Part shown: positions 35,907 to 45,354 of the stretch, piece by piece | How positions within the stretch are numbered: position 1 is the first letter of the stretch | How the letters are laid out: each line of letters starts with the position of its first letter | Source: an uncultured Verrucomicrobiota bacterium | GTDB taxonomy: Bacteria > Verrucomicrobiota > Verrucomicrobiia > Opitutales > Opitutaceae | Assembly (NCBI GenBank): GCA_913058185.1 | Contig: CAJXQX010000004.1 | Location: 38,941 to 102,940 of the forward strand | Reading direction: 5' to 3' | Length of the DNA stretch: 64,000 nt | Program-made: the position numbers and the translations under genes | Notes under the pieces: generated by a model | Database searches by the model: none | What the model saw: only the letters and a program-made list of their open reading frames with translations | Told to the model about the DNA's origin: nothing

Positions 35907-36862
35907 AGATTCGATCCTCTTTCATCTGGGCGTTGCTCGCACTCGTTTCCCTTCCGGCCCTGCGGGCGGATTACATGGATATTGTGGTGGGTGATCGAAC
36001 CGTGATCCAGCGGGGCGTCATCCGAGGCGAGGATTCCGCCCGCATGATCGCTGTCGGCACCCCCTGCGACTTCAACTACGCCTTCGACGCTCAGAACTGC
36101 ACCCCGGTGATGGTTTGGCAGGGCGAGTTTCTCGACTTCCAAGGCGAAACCAACGGCCGTGGCGGAACCGGCTCCGTCATCCTTGGCAATCGCCAACCCC
36201 TGCACACCGCCATCGCTCCGCTCCGTATCGCCAATGCCGATCCCTCACCGAATGAGCTACGGTTCCGCGGCTATCGACGCGACGCCACCACCGGCGCTCC
36301 GACGTTCCTTTTCGAAGTCGACGGCGTAAGTGTGGAGCAAACCATCAGCTCCCCCGCTCCCGATGTCGTGGTGCTGAACCTGAACTTCCCTACCCCCGGG
36401 ACGCACCGGCGTTTCTATCACCTCGACGCGGAAAAACACGCCAGCGTGCAACTCTCCGATGGGCTCAGCTGGAACCGCCCCGGTGTGATTGAGATTTCCG
36501 CTCAGCAGGCTAATGCCTCCGTTACGATTCACCTCGAACCGCAAACCACCCCCTTCACACGCAAGGTGCCGTTCCTTGATGGGCCAAAGCTCTACCGAGC
36601 CTACTGCGTTGCCTGCCATTCTACTGACGGAGTGAAACTCATCGGACCGAGCTTCAAGAACCTCATGGGAGACGAACGCCACGTTACCCGCGACGGCCGG
36701 GAACAAACGCTCAACATCGATAAAGCCTATCTGCGCGAATCCATCGTGAGCCCTCAGGCCGCGATCGTGAAAGGCTACGAAGCCGTGCCCATGGCTGACT
36801 TCTCAACCATCCTCACCAAAGATCAACTCGATCGCTTGGTGGACTACCTCGCGGGACTGTAG
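35903..36862 (+). CDS. Secreted protein with C-terminal mono-haem cytochrome c domain
   Basis: 319 residues. Signal peptide 1-22 (ending PALRAD). The middle is an uncharacterised beta-rich domain (DFNYAFDAQNCTPVMVWQG). CVACH at 235-239 binds the haem; IGPSFKNLMG follows, and Met297 (AVPMADF) is the likely distal ligand, all within a class I cytochrome c fold. ATGA overlap with the propeller gene upstream implies matched production. It is the likely electron acceptor of that propeller protein (inference from coupling). Confidence 0.9.
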   Translation: MKIRSSFIWALLALVSLPALRADYMDIVVGDRTVIQRGVIRGEDSARMIAVGTPCDFNYAFDAQNCTPVMVWQGEFLDFQGETNGRGGTGSVILGNRQPLHTAIAPLRIANADPSPNELRFRGYRRDATTGAPTFLFEVDGVSVEQTISSPAPDVVVLNLNFPTPGTHRRFYHLDAEKHASVQLSDGLSWNRPGVIEISAQQANASVTIHLEPQTTPFTRKVPFLDGPKLYRAYCVACHSTDGVKLIGPSFKNLMGDERHVTRDGREQTLNIDKAYLRESIVSPQAAIVKGYEAVPMADFSTILTKDQLDRLVDYLAGL

Positions 36863-36959
36863 TTTTTTCAGACCGGGTGGCTGTCGAGACTCGCCTCTTT
36901 TTACTCTCACGCTTCATTCCTTTTCGACACGCAACGGGTGGACCTCCTTGCTGGGAAAC

Positions 36960-38045
36960 ATGGACGCTTTTAATGGCCTTGGTCTTAACCTCGGAAACCT
37001 CAGTCGGCTCTCATCAGCCCAGACGCGCTCGATCAGTCCCGAGAATCTTTCTGGCGATAAAGGCGCCGGTGGCATGGCGACCGAGGGACTCGGCGCCGAA
37101 CCCGCCACTGATCTCGGTCAGGGTTGGAAGGTTTCACCCTGCGTTCGGATCAAAGCGGGCGAGACCTTCACCATCGCCGACATTGAGGGTAGTGGTGCGA
37201 TCCAACAGATATGGATGACTCCCACGGGCGTTTGGCGGCACAGCATCCTGCGTATCTATTGGGACGACCAAGAGCATCCTTCGGTCGAGTGTCCGGTGGG
37301 GGATTTCTTCGGCATGCACTGGGGTAGATTTGCTCCACTTGTTTCGCAACCGGTCTGTGTAAATCCCGGTAGCGCCTTCAACTGCTATTGGGAAATGCCC
37401 TTCCGTCGCCGTTGCCGGATGACTCTTAGCAACATCGATCACGAAGACATGATCCTCTATTATCAGGTGAACTACACCCTCACCGATGTGCCTGAGGACT
37501 GCGCCTACTTTCACGCTCAGTTTCGCCGTACCAATCCCCTGCCCTACAAGGATGTCTTCACGATCGTCGATGGCATTACCGGTCGTGGTCACTACGTGGG
37601 CACCGCCATGGGTTGGGGCGTGAACAACGCCAACTGGTGGGGCGAAGGCGAAATTAAGTTCTACTACGACGGCGATAAAGAATGGCCGACCATCTGCGGC
37701 ACCGGCACTGAGGACTACTTCTGCGGTTCCTACAATTTCGAGAACAAGTCGACCAACGAGTATCAGGAATACTGCACCCCCTACGCGGGCCTGCATCAAG
37801 TGTTACGGCCCGACGGGCTCTACGCTTCGCAAACCCGCTTCGGCATGTATCGCTGGCACGTTATGGATCCCGTGCGTTTCGAAACCGATCTGCGCATCAC
37901 CATACAGGCCCTCGGTTGGCGAAAGAATCACCGTCGCTACCTCCCGTTGCAGGACGACATCTGCGCCGTTTCCTACTGGTATCAGACCTTGCCCACCGCA
38001 CCCTTCCCGGGGCTTCCGGATCGCGACTACCTCGAGGTCATCTGA
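36960..38045 (+). CDS. GH172 (DUF2961) glycoside hydrolase-like protein
   Basis: 361 residues from ATG 36960 (GGGAAA just upstream); a TTG at 36948 is the only earlier option. No signal peptide. Matches DUF2961, now CAZy GH172, whose members act on alpha-D-fructofuranosidic or arabinofuranosidic bonds. Motifs: DIEGSGAIQQIWMT, LRIYWDDQEHPSVECPVGDFFG, CYWEMPFRRRC, GEGEIKFYYDGDKEWPTICG, and GTGTEDYFCGSYNF with the conserved acidic residue of the active site. The family forms trimers or hexamers. A cytoplasmic location suggests it works on imported oligosaccharides. Confidence 0.9.
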   Translation: MDAFNGLGLNLGNLSRLSSAQTRSISPENLSGDKGAGGMATEGLGAEPATDLGQGWKVSPCVRIKAGETFTIADIEGSGAIQQIWMTPTGVWRHSILRIYWDDQEHPSVECPVGDFFGMHWGRFAPLVSQPVCVNPGSAFNCYWEMPFRRRCRMTLSNIDHEDMILYYQVNYTLTDVPEDCAYFHAQFRRTNPLPYKDVFTIVDGITGRGHYVGTAMGWGVNNANWWGEGEIKFYYDGDKEWPTICGTGTEDYFCGSYNFENKSTNEYQEYCTPYAGLHQVLRPDGLYASQTRFGMYRWHVMDPVRFETDLRITIQALGWRKNHRRYLPLQDDICAVSYWYQTLPTAPFPGLPDRDYLEVI

Positions 38046-38051
38046 TTCGTG

Positions 38052-38723
38052 TCAGGCTTTTCGCGCCTGTTGCCGGGCGACACTGGCGGGCCAGTATTTC
38101 AGATACTGCTCGAGGTGCACGTGGCGGGCGGGTGAGGCCGTTTCGATCATCACTGGACCGTAGGGCTCAGCCTGCCCAAAATCGCAGCCGTGGGTGTCGC
38201 CGTAGCACACGAGATCGTTGAGCTCTGCTCGCGTGCGGGCTCGCCGGCTGAGGTTGAAGGTAAACATGCGCCGGGCTTTACTGCCACCGAAGGAGGCGTG
38301 CATCAGGCGGTGGTTAAACACCAGCACATCACCCGGCTCGCTCTCGAGCGCGACGGCCGGTAAGTCGCTCTGCGGCATTCCCCATTGGTTGTCAGAATCG
38401 CGGAAGGTCTCCTCCCGCCACTCCCGCAGGCCGCCATCCAGGTGCGAACCCGGCATGACCCGCAGACTCCCGGTGTCGTGTGCCACCGGGTCGAGATAGA
38501 ACGCCATTTTGATAAAAGCATCGCCCGGCATCTCCGAGTCACGGTGCCAGGTAGTTTCACCCGTAAAATAGTTCCCGTCACTCCCCATGTAATTGAAGTC
38601 ATCTCCCAGTAGATTGCCGATAGCCGCCAGCAAACCGGGATGATCAAGCAGTGCAGCCAGCTCGGGACGGCGATCAATGAAGTGGAAAATCGACGTGCGA
38701 TTACTGCCCCTGGGAGAAAACAC
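38052..38723 (-). pseudogene. Phytanoyl-CoA dioxygenase (PhyH)-like, N-terminus lost
   Basis: Open frame of 223 residues whose only start is a poor GTG. Core Fe(II)/2-oxoglutarate motifs are present (TTWHRDSEMPG as HxD, VFNHRLMHASFGG as the second His, SGSKARRMF for 2-oxoglutarate), but the first roughly 50-60 residues of the family are missing. The sequence begins abruptly at about SNRTSIFHFIDRR where it meets the permease fragment (38701-38931). Interpreted as a deletion junction. It could still be expressed as a truncated protein. Confidence 0.75.
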
Positions 38724-38931
38724 TGACTACCTCTCCTGCTTGCTCCGACACCACCGGCTTAAAAAGCGCGGCATTAACCAACGAGAAGACGGCCGAGTTC
38801 GCCCCGAGGGCGAGAGCTAAACTAAGTAGGGCAGCTGCCGTAAAGCCGGGGGACTTCGCCAGCAATCGGCCGGCGAAACGGAGGTCAGAAAGAATGTCGT
38901 TCGTGCGCGTGCTACCAACATCACCCGACAC
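38701..38931 (-). pseudogene. N-terminal fragment of an ADOP/MacB-like permease
   Basis: 76 residues beginning at a GTG: DILSDLRFAGRLLAKSPGFTAAALLSLALALGANSAVFSLVNAALFKP is the classic start of the roughly 800-residue FtsX-domain 'ADOP' permeases (first transmembrane helix and coupling region). It stops at TAA 38701-38703 right where the truncated PhyH frame begins. Everything downstream of the first helix is gone. Remnant with no expected transport function. Confidence 0.8.
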
Positions 38932-39090
38932 CCCCCCCGAAAATTACAGAAATCCTCTTACCCGCGACCTGGGTTCCAATCTTACAAGCAATCTACCTCA
39001 TGCTGATTCAAGAGTCGGTCTTTACGAAAACCCTATTTGGATTGAGGTGAGTGCTCCCTATCAGTGTAGCTAGAACAGACCGCTTACGAA

Positions 39091-39237
39091 ATGAAACGCA
39101 TCCCGAATGAAATCAAAGTGCTGATCGCCATCTTTCTGGCAGGGGTGATTTCTGTGCTGTGGTATGTCTATGACGCCAAGGCCAAGCAACGAGCGGAGGC
39201 CGCCGCCGCGCCGGTCACCCTCCCCGCCGCCCCCTGA
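39091..39237 (+). CDS. Small single-span membrane protein (48 aa)
   Basis: ATG 39091, TGA 39235-39237. A short basic and acidic N-terminus is followed by one hydrophobic helix (VLIAIFLAGVISVLWYVY, residues 10-27), then a charged, Ala/Pro-rich tail (DAKAKQRAEAAAAPV). GAACAGACC lies upstream but no clear ribosome-binding site. The clear helix and codon pattern suggest a real gene; orthologues cannot be checked here. Function unknown. Confidence 0.45.
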   Translation: MKRIPNEIKVLIAIFLAGVISVLWYVYDAKAKQRAEAAAAPVTLPAAP

Positions 39238-39278
39238 CTACAGACCGGTGAACTCGGGGACGACCGAAACCGTTCAGA

Positions 39279-40049
39279 TCAGATCTTACCTGCGACCTCG
39301 AGGTCTTCCTTCAGCTTCTTCTGGTAAGCGGCCTGGGCCGCCTTATTTTCCTGCGCACGGTCGGAGAGGTAGACGAGTCCCATGGCTTTCCGGTCACGCG
39401 TCTCGGAGGTGTTCCCGTCTGCCCAATGCACCGTCTTGGCCTCGTGCACCAGAAGGTCTCCCGGTTCGACCCGCATCACAACTTCGTTGGCCCGATCGTC
39501 ATCGTTGGGGAAATCGGTCAGGCCTTGGGAGAATCCGAGCGTATCGGTGCGACCATGAGGTCGAAAGCCATTGCGGTGCGAACCCGTCGCGTAGCGCACG
39601 CAACCGTTCTCCTCGTCGACCTTCTCCAGGGCGAGCCACATCGTGAGCCCCTCACAGGGATCGATCATCCAGTAATGACCATCCTGATGCGGCGGGGTGG
39701 GTGCGCCGATTTTGGCCGGCTTGTTGAAAAACTGCATATTCCTCGATGCCGTTTTACGTCCGATCAGCAATTCGGCCAACCGCGTGAACGCGCTGTCGTT
39801 CATCATGCCGGCAAAGTAGTCGTCGTGCTGGCTCAGCCGGATGAGCTGCCTGATGGCGTTCGACTGATCCTTCGCCTCGTAGTAAACATCTATTTTAGAT
39901 AAACCGGGAACGATTTCGGTAATGTAGCGATCCAAGTTTTTAAGCAGATCTTTCAGGCTGGCTGGGTCCAGAAATCCGGGGAGGCGGACATAGCCGTCTC
40001 GATCGTAATCCGACTTGATTTGCGCGGCCTCGTTTTCTTCAAAAATCAT
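39279..40049 (-). CDS. Phytanoyl-CoA dioxygenase (PhyH)-family protein
   Basis: 256 residues, cytoplasmic, full length for the family. DYDRDGYVRLPGFLDPASL (N-terminal), PPHQDGHYWMIDP giving the HxD iron ligands at about 136-138, LLVHEAKTVHWADGNTS with the distal His, and RDRKAMGLVYLS with the 2-oxoglutarate-binding Arg. Fe(II)/2-oxoglutarate-dependent hydroxylation of an unknown small molecule. A second, truncated copy of the family lies 560 bases away in the same orientation. No promoter evident in the 88-base gap to 40138. Confidence 0.92.
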   Translation of the reverse strand: MIFEENEAAQIKSDYDRDGYVRLPGFLDPASLKDLLKNLDRYITEIVPGLSKIDVYYEAKDQSNAIRQLIRLSQHDDYFAGMMNDSAFTRLAELLIGRKTASRNMQFFNKPAKIGAPTPPHQDGHYWMIDPCEGLTMWLALEKVDEENGCVRYATGSHRNGFRPHGRTDTLGFSQGLTDFPNDDDRANEVVMRVEPGDLLVHEAKTVHWADGNTSETRDRKAMGLVYLSDRAQENKAAQAAYQKKLKEDLEVAGKI

Positions 40050-40137
40050 CGTGAATTGGGGTTAATTATTTTAGATAATCAGATAGCCCATCATCGAGCG
40101 AGGTTAAGTTGGTAGGGCGTAACCGCTTCTCCGTCCC

Positions 40138-41379
40138 CTACCGAAATCCCACCTCAGTCGTCACCATCGCCCCGCGACTGTCAGTCAACGTCACGAGCCA
40201 GGTGTTCGCGTCGGCAGGCAAACCCTGAGCCTTCACGGTCCCATCTCCGATTCGAGCAGGAATCGCTTCCCAGTTTCGCTCCGTGCGTAGCCCGCTTTCC
40301 GTGGTGTAGTGCAGCTCTGCTTTCACCAAGGCGGTTTCTGATTCGAACGGAACGGTCACCGTGTTCCCATTCACCGTCATCTCTCCGATGGTCGGCAGCG
40401 GAATGCCTTCCTTCAAAATCGAATCGACGAAAATACCAATCTCTTCCGGAGCCCAGCCCGCACCGTGGCTATGAGGCATCTTCGGCTCGATCCTCATCGT
40501 GCGGGGTCCCTTAACGAGCGCATAAGACTTGGCGTAGCTATCGAGTACGTAGTGTTTGTCGTGCGTCCCGTTCACCCAAAGTGTCGCCATCTCACATTTC
40601 GCGAGGTGACTGCCAGGATCATACGCCGCCACCCATTGAGCCCGCCGGTCGCCCAACGCATCGATGGACGGCTTCTGCACGGATTCGCCTTCATGGAGAA
40701 ATCCGCAACCGTAAACCGGAATGGCCGCTTTGAACCGGTTATCGTGGGACGCGACCAGACAAGTCGTGTAACCACCCCAGCTGATTCCCGTCACCGCCGT
40801 GCGGTCGGGGTCGACCCCCGGCATCTGTCGCAGAATCGAGTGCGCGCGCATCACGCTCGCGACCGCATGAAAGGGCCAATCATCTTCGATCGTTCCGCCG
40901 ATGCTGCCAAATTTCTCTGGGTTTCCATGATCAACTCCCCCCTTCGCCAGCTTCATCCGCAATGCCTTCTGGTGGCCGACATCATAGACCTTGCTGCCAT
41001 CCTCGTTGAACTGAGGTGGCGGCGCACGGCGTCCGGAAAGATCCATCGCGATGGCGGCGTATCCCCGCTGCGCCCACAACCAAACCCAGTCAGAAAACGC
41101 CGTGCCTCCCCCGCCATGAATCAAGACTATGCCGGGGAACGTCTCACCTGCCTTGGCGACTCCGAGCGTTTTCGGCGAGGCGTAGAACGCGAAGACTTCC
41201 GTGGATGCTCCGTCAATTTTTTCGCCTTCGTAAATCACCGAGTGAATCGGCTGGGAATCATCGATGATGCGATAGGCGGGCATCTCAGTCTGCAGCCGCG
41301 CTATGGGCCATTCTCCCGGTTCCTGGGCGGTTACCGTGGTGATCAGGAGGAGTGCGGTAAAAAGTGTTTTCATCTGCAT
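40138..41379 (-). CDS. Secreted alpha/beta-hydrolase (acetylxylan esterase/dienelactone hydrolase-like)
   Basis: 413 residues from ATG 41379 (MQMKTLFTALLLITTVTAQ signal peptide; GGA nine bases upstream). A start at 41415 would add a non-signal-like extension. Fold markers: FPGIVLIHGGGGTAFSDW (oxyanion region), YAAIAMDLSGRR, nucleophile elbow GISWGGYT, WVNGTHDKHY with the acid, and PHSHGAGW with the His. A beta-rich C-terminal 90 residues follow (GEMTVNGNTVTVPFESE). Likely removes acyl groups from polysaccharides; consistent with the neighbouring sulfatases. 95 bases downstream of nothing on its own strand, so probably monocistronic. Confidence 0.88.
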   Translation of the reverse strand: MQMKTLFTALLLITTVTAQEPGEWPIARLQTEMPAYRIIDDSQPIHSVIYEGEKIDGASTEVFAFYASPKTLGVAKAGETFPGIVLIHGGGGTAFSDWVWLWAQRGYAAIAMDLSGRRAPPPQFNEDGSKVYDVGHQKALRMKLAKGGVDHGNPEKFGSIGGTIEDDWPFHAVASVMRAHSILRQMPGVDPDRTAVTGISWGGYTTCLVASHDNRFKAAIPVYGCGFLHEGESVQKPSIDALGDRRAQWVAAYDPGSHLAKCEMATLWVNGTHDKHYVLDSYAKSYALVKGPRTMRIEPKMPHSHGAGWAPEEIGIFVDSILKEGIPLPTIGEMTVNGNTVTVPFESETALVKAELHYTTESGLRTERNWEAIPARIGDGTVKAQGLPADANTWLVTLTDSRGAMVTTEVGFR

Positions 41380-41608
41380 AAAAATTAATCCGATTGAGCC
41401 TTTCATCCAACGCACCTAGCGCACCCATCGCGAAATAAAAGTGCACCCTCTAAATGAGGGGCCTTCTAAAAATAAATCCTCTCAATTATCCAGGCGCTTT
41501 CAAGATCTCAGGTCGAAGCTCAATCCCTATTTTGCGGGTCCGATCCCTTTTCAGACGTCGGATTTTATCTTTTGCGTTCGCCTCGTTTCATGGCTCCTCT
41601 CGGCACCC

Positions 41609-41782
41609 ATGGCCGATACCTCTGATCAAAATAACCCAGCCCCCAAAATGTGCGGCTGCGGCAAAACCCAAAATTCACAAGGCCACTGCGATGGCTCCCA
41701 CGCCAAGCCCGATCGCAAGAAGTGCGGCTGCGGCAAGACGCAAGATCCGCAGAGCTACTGCGACGGCTCGCACGCGAAATAG
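41609..41782 (+). CDS. Small protein with two CDGSH-type iron-sulfur motifs
   Basis: 57 residues from ATG 41609. Two near-identical motifs, CGCGKTQNSQGHCDGSH and CGCGKTQDPQSYCDGSH, each ending in the CDGSH signature of mitoNEET-type [2Fe-2S] domains (three Cys, one His). The segment between the Thr and the third Cys has six residues; in mitoNEET-type motifs it has five. No membrane segment. A longer frame exists upstream to 41441, but the CDGSH part starts naturally at MADTSDQNN. A strong terminator follows at 41827. Role probably redox or iron handling; partner unknown. Confidence 0.85.
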   Translation: MADTSDQNNPAPKMCGCGKTQNSQGHCDGSHAKPDRKKCGCGKTQDPQSYCDGSHAK

Positions 41783-42199
41783 AAACCAACCCATCTGACT
41801 GGAGAGCATCCAGTCCCATCTCTCGAAGCGCACCGTCACAGGTGCGCTTTTTATTTTTCTCCGCCAGAGACTGAATCGGAGAGTCGCTTGGCGCACGCAT
41901 GTCCGGAAGAATTAAGCACCAATATCTGCCGTCACCTGACTGCCCAACGGTTACCTGTGTCCCCGGCTCATACCTGGATTGCATTCGTTTTTAGAGAGCG
42001 GCTCATGGAAGGCTCCTCCCTGCAGGTAGGTGGGCGTCGTCAGACGAAGAGGCAGGGGCGAAGCGAGGGCGCGGATGGCAGAAAAAATAAATTTTTAGCC
42101 AAAATTGAATCCATCGGAAGCTTTAGGGCGAAAACTGGGTAACGGACCTTGCGGCACTTTGCCGCCAAGCCGACGAGAATCCCTCCGACTAACGTCACT
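41783..42199 (+). other. Gap: terminator, insertion-sequence-end-like motif, then fasciclin leader
   Basis: 417 bases. After the terminator (41827-41857) lies TGTCCCCGGCTCATACC at 41958-41974, similar to motifs beyond the other end of the island (45197, 45323). A region of direct GGCG-rich sequence follows, then a GCGGCA CTT TGCCGC hairpin at 42151-42165 just ahead of the first fasciclin gene. No coding sequence recognised. Confidence 0.4.
41827..41857 (+). terminator. Rho-independent terminator after the CDGSH gene
   Basis: Perfect 8-bp stem AGCGCACC (41827-41834) with GGTGCGCT (41841-41848), six-base loop GTCACA, then TTTTTATTTTT. It lies 45 bases after the stop at 41782. Confidence 0.9.
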
Positions 42200-42697
42200 A
42201 TGAAACTTAAATCAATCCTCACCGCCGCGGTTTTACTCGCCTCAGTATCCATCGCCACCGCCAACCACCACAAAGAGGCGAAGACCATGGATATCGTCGA
42301 TACGGCGGTCGCTGCCGGTTCGTTCAAAACCTTGGCTGCTGCGCTTGGTGCCGCCGATCTCGTCGGCGCCCTCAAAGGCGACGGCCCCTTCACTGTCTTC
42401 GCCCCGACCGACGCCGCATTTGCCAAGCTCCCCGCGGGCACGATCGATATGCTACTCAAGCCTGAGAATAAGGATAAACTCACCGACATCCTCACCTACC
42501 ACGTGGTGGCGGCCAAGGTGCCAGCGGCAACTGCGGTCACCCTCGACAAAGCTGAGGCACTCAACGGCAAGACCATCATGCTCACCCGTCGAGGTGGAGC
42601 CCTTTACCTGAATGACTCCAAGGTGGTCACCACCGATATCATGACCAGCAACGGGATCATCCATGTGATTGATACTGTCTTGATTCCCTCTTCCTAA
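42200..42697 (+). CDS. Fasciclin-domain secreted protein, copy 1
   Basis: 165 residues from ATG 42200, signal peptide 1-21 (ending SIATAN). One FAS1 domain: [20 protein letters not shown], the H1 block [19 protein letters not shown], the YH motif [10 protein letters not shown], and the H2 block [14 protein letters not shown]. Predicted cell-surface adhesion or stress protein. Closely similar to 42974-43756 but ends at VLIPSS, where copy 2 continues for about 100 residues; remnants of that C-terminal domain lie out of frame in the following gap (42735-42860). Upstream of the ECF sigma/anti-sigma pair. Confidence 0.93.
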   Translation: MKLKSILTAAVLLASVSIATANHHKEAKTMDIVDTAVAAGSFKTLAAALGAADLVGALKGDGPFTVFAPTDAAFAKLPAGTIDMLLKPENKDKLTDILTYHVVAAKVPAATAVTLDKAEALNGKTIMLTRRGGALYLNDSKVVTTDIMTSNGIIHVIDTVLIPSS

Positions 42698-42734
42698 CCG
42701 CGTCAAGCGGGTTGAAAACACGGCGACCGTTCCA

Positions 42735-42860
42735 ATCGATGAGTTTGTCTCTCCTCGGTTGGACCCGTTTTTCAATCGAGAGATCCATGCCGTAGGTGCG
42801 GCATTTTACGAAATGGCGGCGGAAGCGCTTAAGCTATCGCCGCCTCGAACGATCACTTTG
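42735..42860 (+). pseudogene. Decayed C-terminal domain of fasciclin copy 1
   Basis: Translating the intergenic sequence in the frame of ATC at 42783 gives LDPFFNREIHAVGAAFYEM then AAEALKLSP. This aligns without gaps to [21 protein letters not shown] of the C-terminal half of the second fasciclin protein. It is out of frame with copy 1 (whose own stop is at 42695-42697) and ends at a stop near 42860. The simplest view is that copy 1 once had the same two-domain layout and lost the second domain. Confidence 0.75.
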
Positions 42861-42973
42861 CCGTGTCTTTAAAGCCGGAAGAAACCGAGCGATCGAATCC
42901 CCGCCGACCTTTGCGGCGAAACCACCGGCGCAACGTGCGGCCGGACGCAGTGGAACTTCATTCCAACCTAACC

Positions 42974-43756
<783 letters not shown>

Positions 43757-43804
43757 AACGCCCGTTCGGGTTGTCTTGCGACGAGTTTCGGGTTCCCACT
43801 GAGG

Positions 43805-44377
43805 ATGGCCCGGCCTGAACCACACCCAGCGGTGGAGGATATCCTCCCGCGCGTCGCACGCCGCGAGCCCATGGCCATGAACGACTGCATCGCTCAATTT
43901 GGAGGCTTGGTGTGGAGTATCATCCGCCGTTACGTGCAACCCGATTCGGAAGCAGAAGATGTCGTGCAAGAAGCGTTCTCAGAATTATGGCAAAAAGCTG
44001 ACCGATTTGATGGTTCAAAAGCCTCCGCCGTCACCTTCATCGGCATGATCGCGCGGCGGCGCAGTATTGACTGGTTGCGGCGTAAACAACGACGACCCGA
44101 ATTGCAGCCGTTACCCGCGGATTTCGATCAGCGGATTCCTGCTTCCGTAGCCGAGTCTCCGCGAGTGGATTTGGAGTCGCTGCACGGGGCCCTCCAAGAG
44201 CTTTCCGACGAGATCCGGAACTTGCTTCAGCTCCATTTCTCCCAGGGGCTGACTCACCATGAAATTTCCGAGCAGACCGGACTGCCGCTGGGCACGGTCA
44301 AAACGCGACTCCGCCGTGGCTTGATTTCCTTGCGCGCTCTTATGCGCCGCTCCAACCCTCCATTGGAAGTGTCATGA
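43805..44377 (+). CDS. ECF-type RNA polymerase sigma factor (SigK-like context)
   Basis: 190 residues. Region 2: RYVQPDSEAEDVVQEAFSELWQ with the core-binding and -10 recognition helix, then ASAVTFIGMIARRRSIDWLRRKQRR. Region 4: ELSDEIRNLLQLHFSQGLTHHEISEQTGLPLGTVKTRLRRGL, the -35 recognition helix-turn-helix. ATGA overlap with the anti-sigma gene (44374-44377). Gene order fasciclin-fasciclin-sigma-antisigma parallels the SigK/RskA control of MPT70/MPT83 fasciclins in Mycobacterium tuberculosis. ATG 43805 is preceded by GAGG. Confidence 0.94.
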   Translation: MARPEPHPAVEDILPRVARREPMAMNDCIAQFGGLVWSIIRRYVQPDSEAEDVVQEAFSELWQKADRFDGSKASAVTFIGMIARRRSIDWLRRKQRRPELQPLPADFDQRIPASVAESPRVDLESLHGALQELSDEIRNLLQLHFSQGLTHHEISEQTGLPLGTVKTRLRRGLISLRALMRRSNPPLEVS

Positions 44378-45135
44378 ATCACTCCGAACTCGCTGCCCGA
44401 TTTGACGAACTAGACGCTGCCCGTGCGTTGGGTGATATTTCAGCGGCAGAGCACGTGGAGTGGACACGATTAGTTCAGGAACATGGGTTTGTCCCCGATG
44501 GGCAACTGGACGCCCTCGTTGGAGGGTTGGAAGCCTCATTGGCGCCAGCGTCTGCTAAGCTCCCCCCGGAACTGATGAAACGCCTGCAGGCCGACACGGT
44601 GCGTTATACTCCCCTCGCGGCAGAGACTCCCCGAGTGACGACTGCCACGGTGATTCCTTTCTGGCGACAGCCAGCCCTCGGGTGGGCGGCCGCAGCGTGT
44701 TTTGCGGTAGTGTTGCTCATACCGTCGTCCGAGACTCCGACGGAAATCTCGCCAGCCGACCAACGCCTGGTGCTGATGCAAGCAGAGGAAACCATTCGAC
44801 TGGATTTCGTTGGTACCACTGATTTCGAAAACCTGCAAGGCGACGTGGTGTGGACCGACGATAGCCAAACGGGGTTCATGCGTTTCAGCGGGCTACCGAC
44901 GAACGACCCGATTCAAGCTCAGTATCAACTTTGGATCGTCGATCCGGAGCGAGATGAACGCCCGGTGGATGGAGGCGTCTTTGATATACCCGTTGGAGAG
45001 GATGAAGTGCTGGTGCCCATCCGGGCGGCGCTACGCGTGGATAGTCCGGTGGCCTTTGTGATCACGGTCGAACAGCCCGGAGGCGTCGTAGTCTCCAAAC
45101 AAGAGATTGTCGCCGCCATCGCCCAAGGGGGATGA
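44374..45135 (+). CDS. RskA-like membrane anti-sigma factor
   Basis: 253 residues. An N-terminal anti-sigma domain of about 85 residues (DELDAARALGDISAAEHVEW) is followed by one membrane helix (PALGWAAAACFAVVLLIPS, about 108-126) and an extracytoplasmic RskA domain (ENLQGDVVWTDDSQTGFMRFSGLP, YQLWIVDPERDERPVDGGVFDIP, FVITVEQPGGV). In this family a cleaved outer domain releases the sigma factor. Translationally coupled to the sigma gene by ATGA. Confidence 0.93.
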   Translation: MNHSELAARFDELDAARALGDISAAEHVEWTRLVQEHGFVPDGQLDALVGGLEASLAPASAKLPPELMKRLQADTVRYTPLAAETPRVTTATVIPFWRQPALGWAAAACFAVVLLIPSSETPTEISPADQRLVLMQAEETIRLDFVGTTDFENLQGDVVWTDDSQTGFMRFSGLPTNDPIQAQYQLWIVDPERDERPVDGGVFDIPVGEDEVLVPIRAALRVDSPVAFVITVEQPGGVVVSKQEIVAAIAQGG

Positions 45136-45194
45136 GATCGAATTACTCTTCGTTGATCCGGGGCTGGGGTAATGGATCAGGAGAGAGGGGGGTG

Positions 45195-45335
45195 GCATGA
45201 ACCGGGGACATCGGTCAGCTTCATCGCACGATCGTCGAGTCGGGCGCAGACGGAAATCGAAGTGCTAACCGTCGGCCTCCAAAGTTTGTCAAAAGTCAGG
45301 ACGTGATGTCTTTCTGACTGCCCCGGTTCATACCG
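45195..45335. mobile_element. Short inverted-repeat element or insertion-sequence end relic
   Basis: ATGAACCGGGG at 45197-45207 and CCCCGGTTCAT at 45321-45331 are exact 11-bp inverted repeats enclosing about 113 bases without coding sequence. The left arm continues GGGGACATC, matching (reverse complement, one mismatch) TGTCCCCGGCTCAT at 41958-41971 on the other side of the fasciclin island. Similar ends occur, from memory, in IS481/IS3-type elements. Confidence 0.4.
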
Positions 45336-45354
45336 CGGGCAAATGAGCGGTAGG

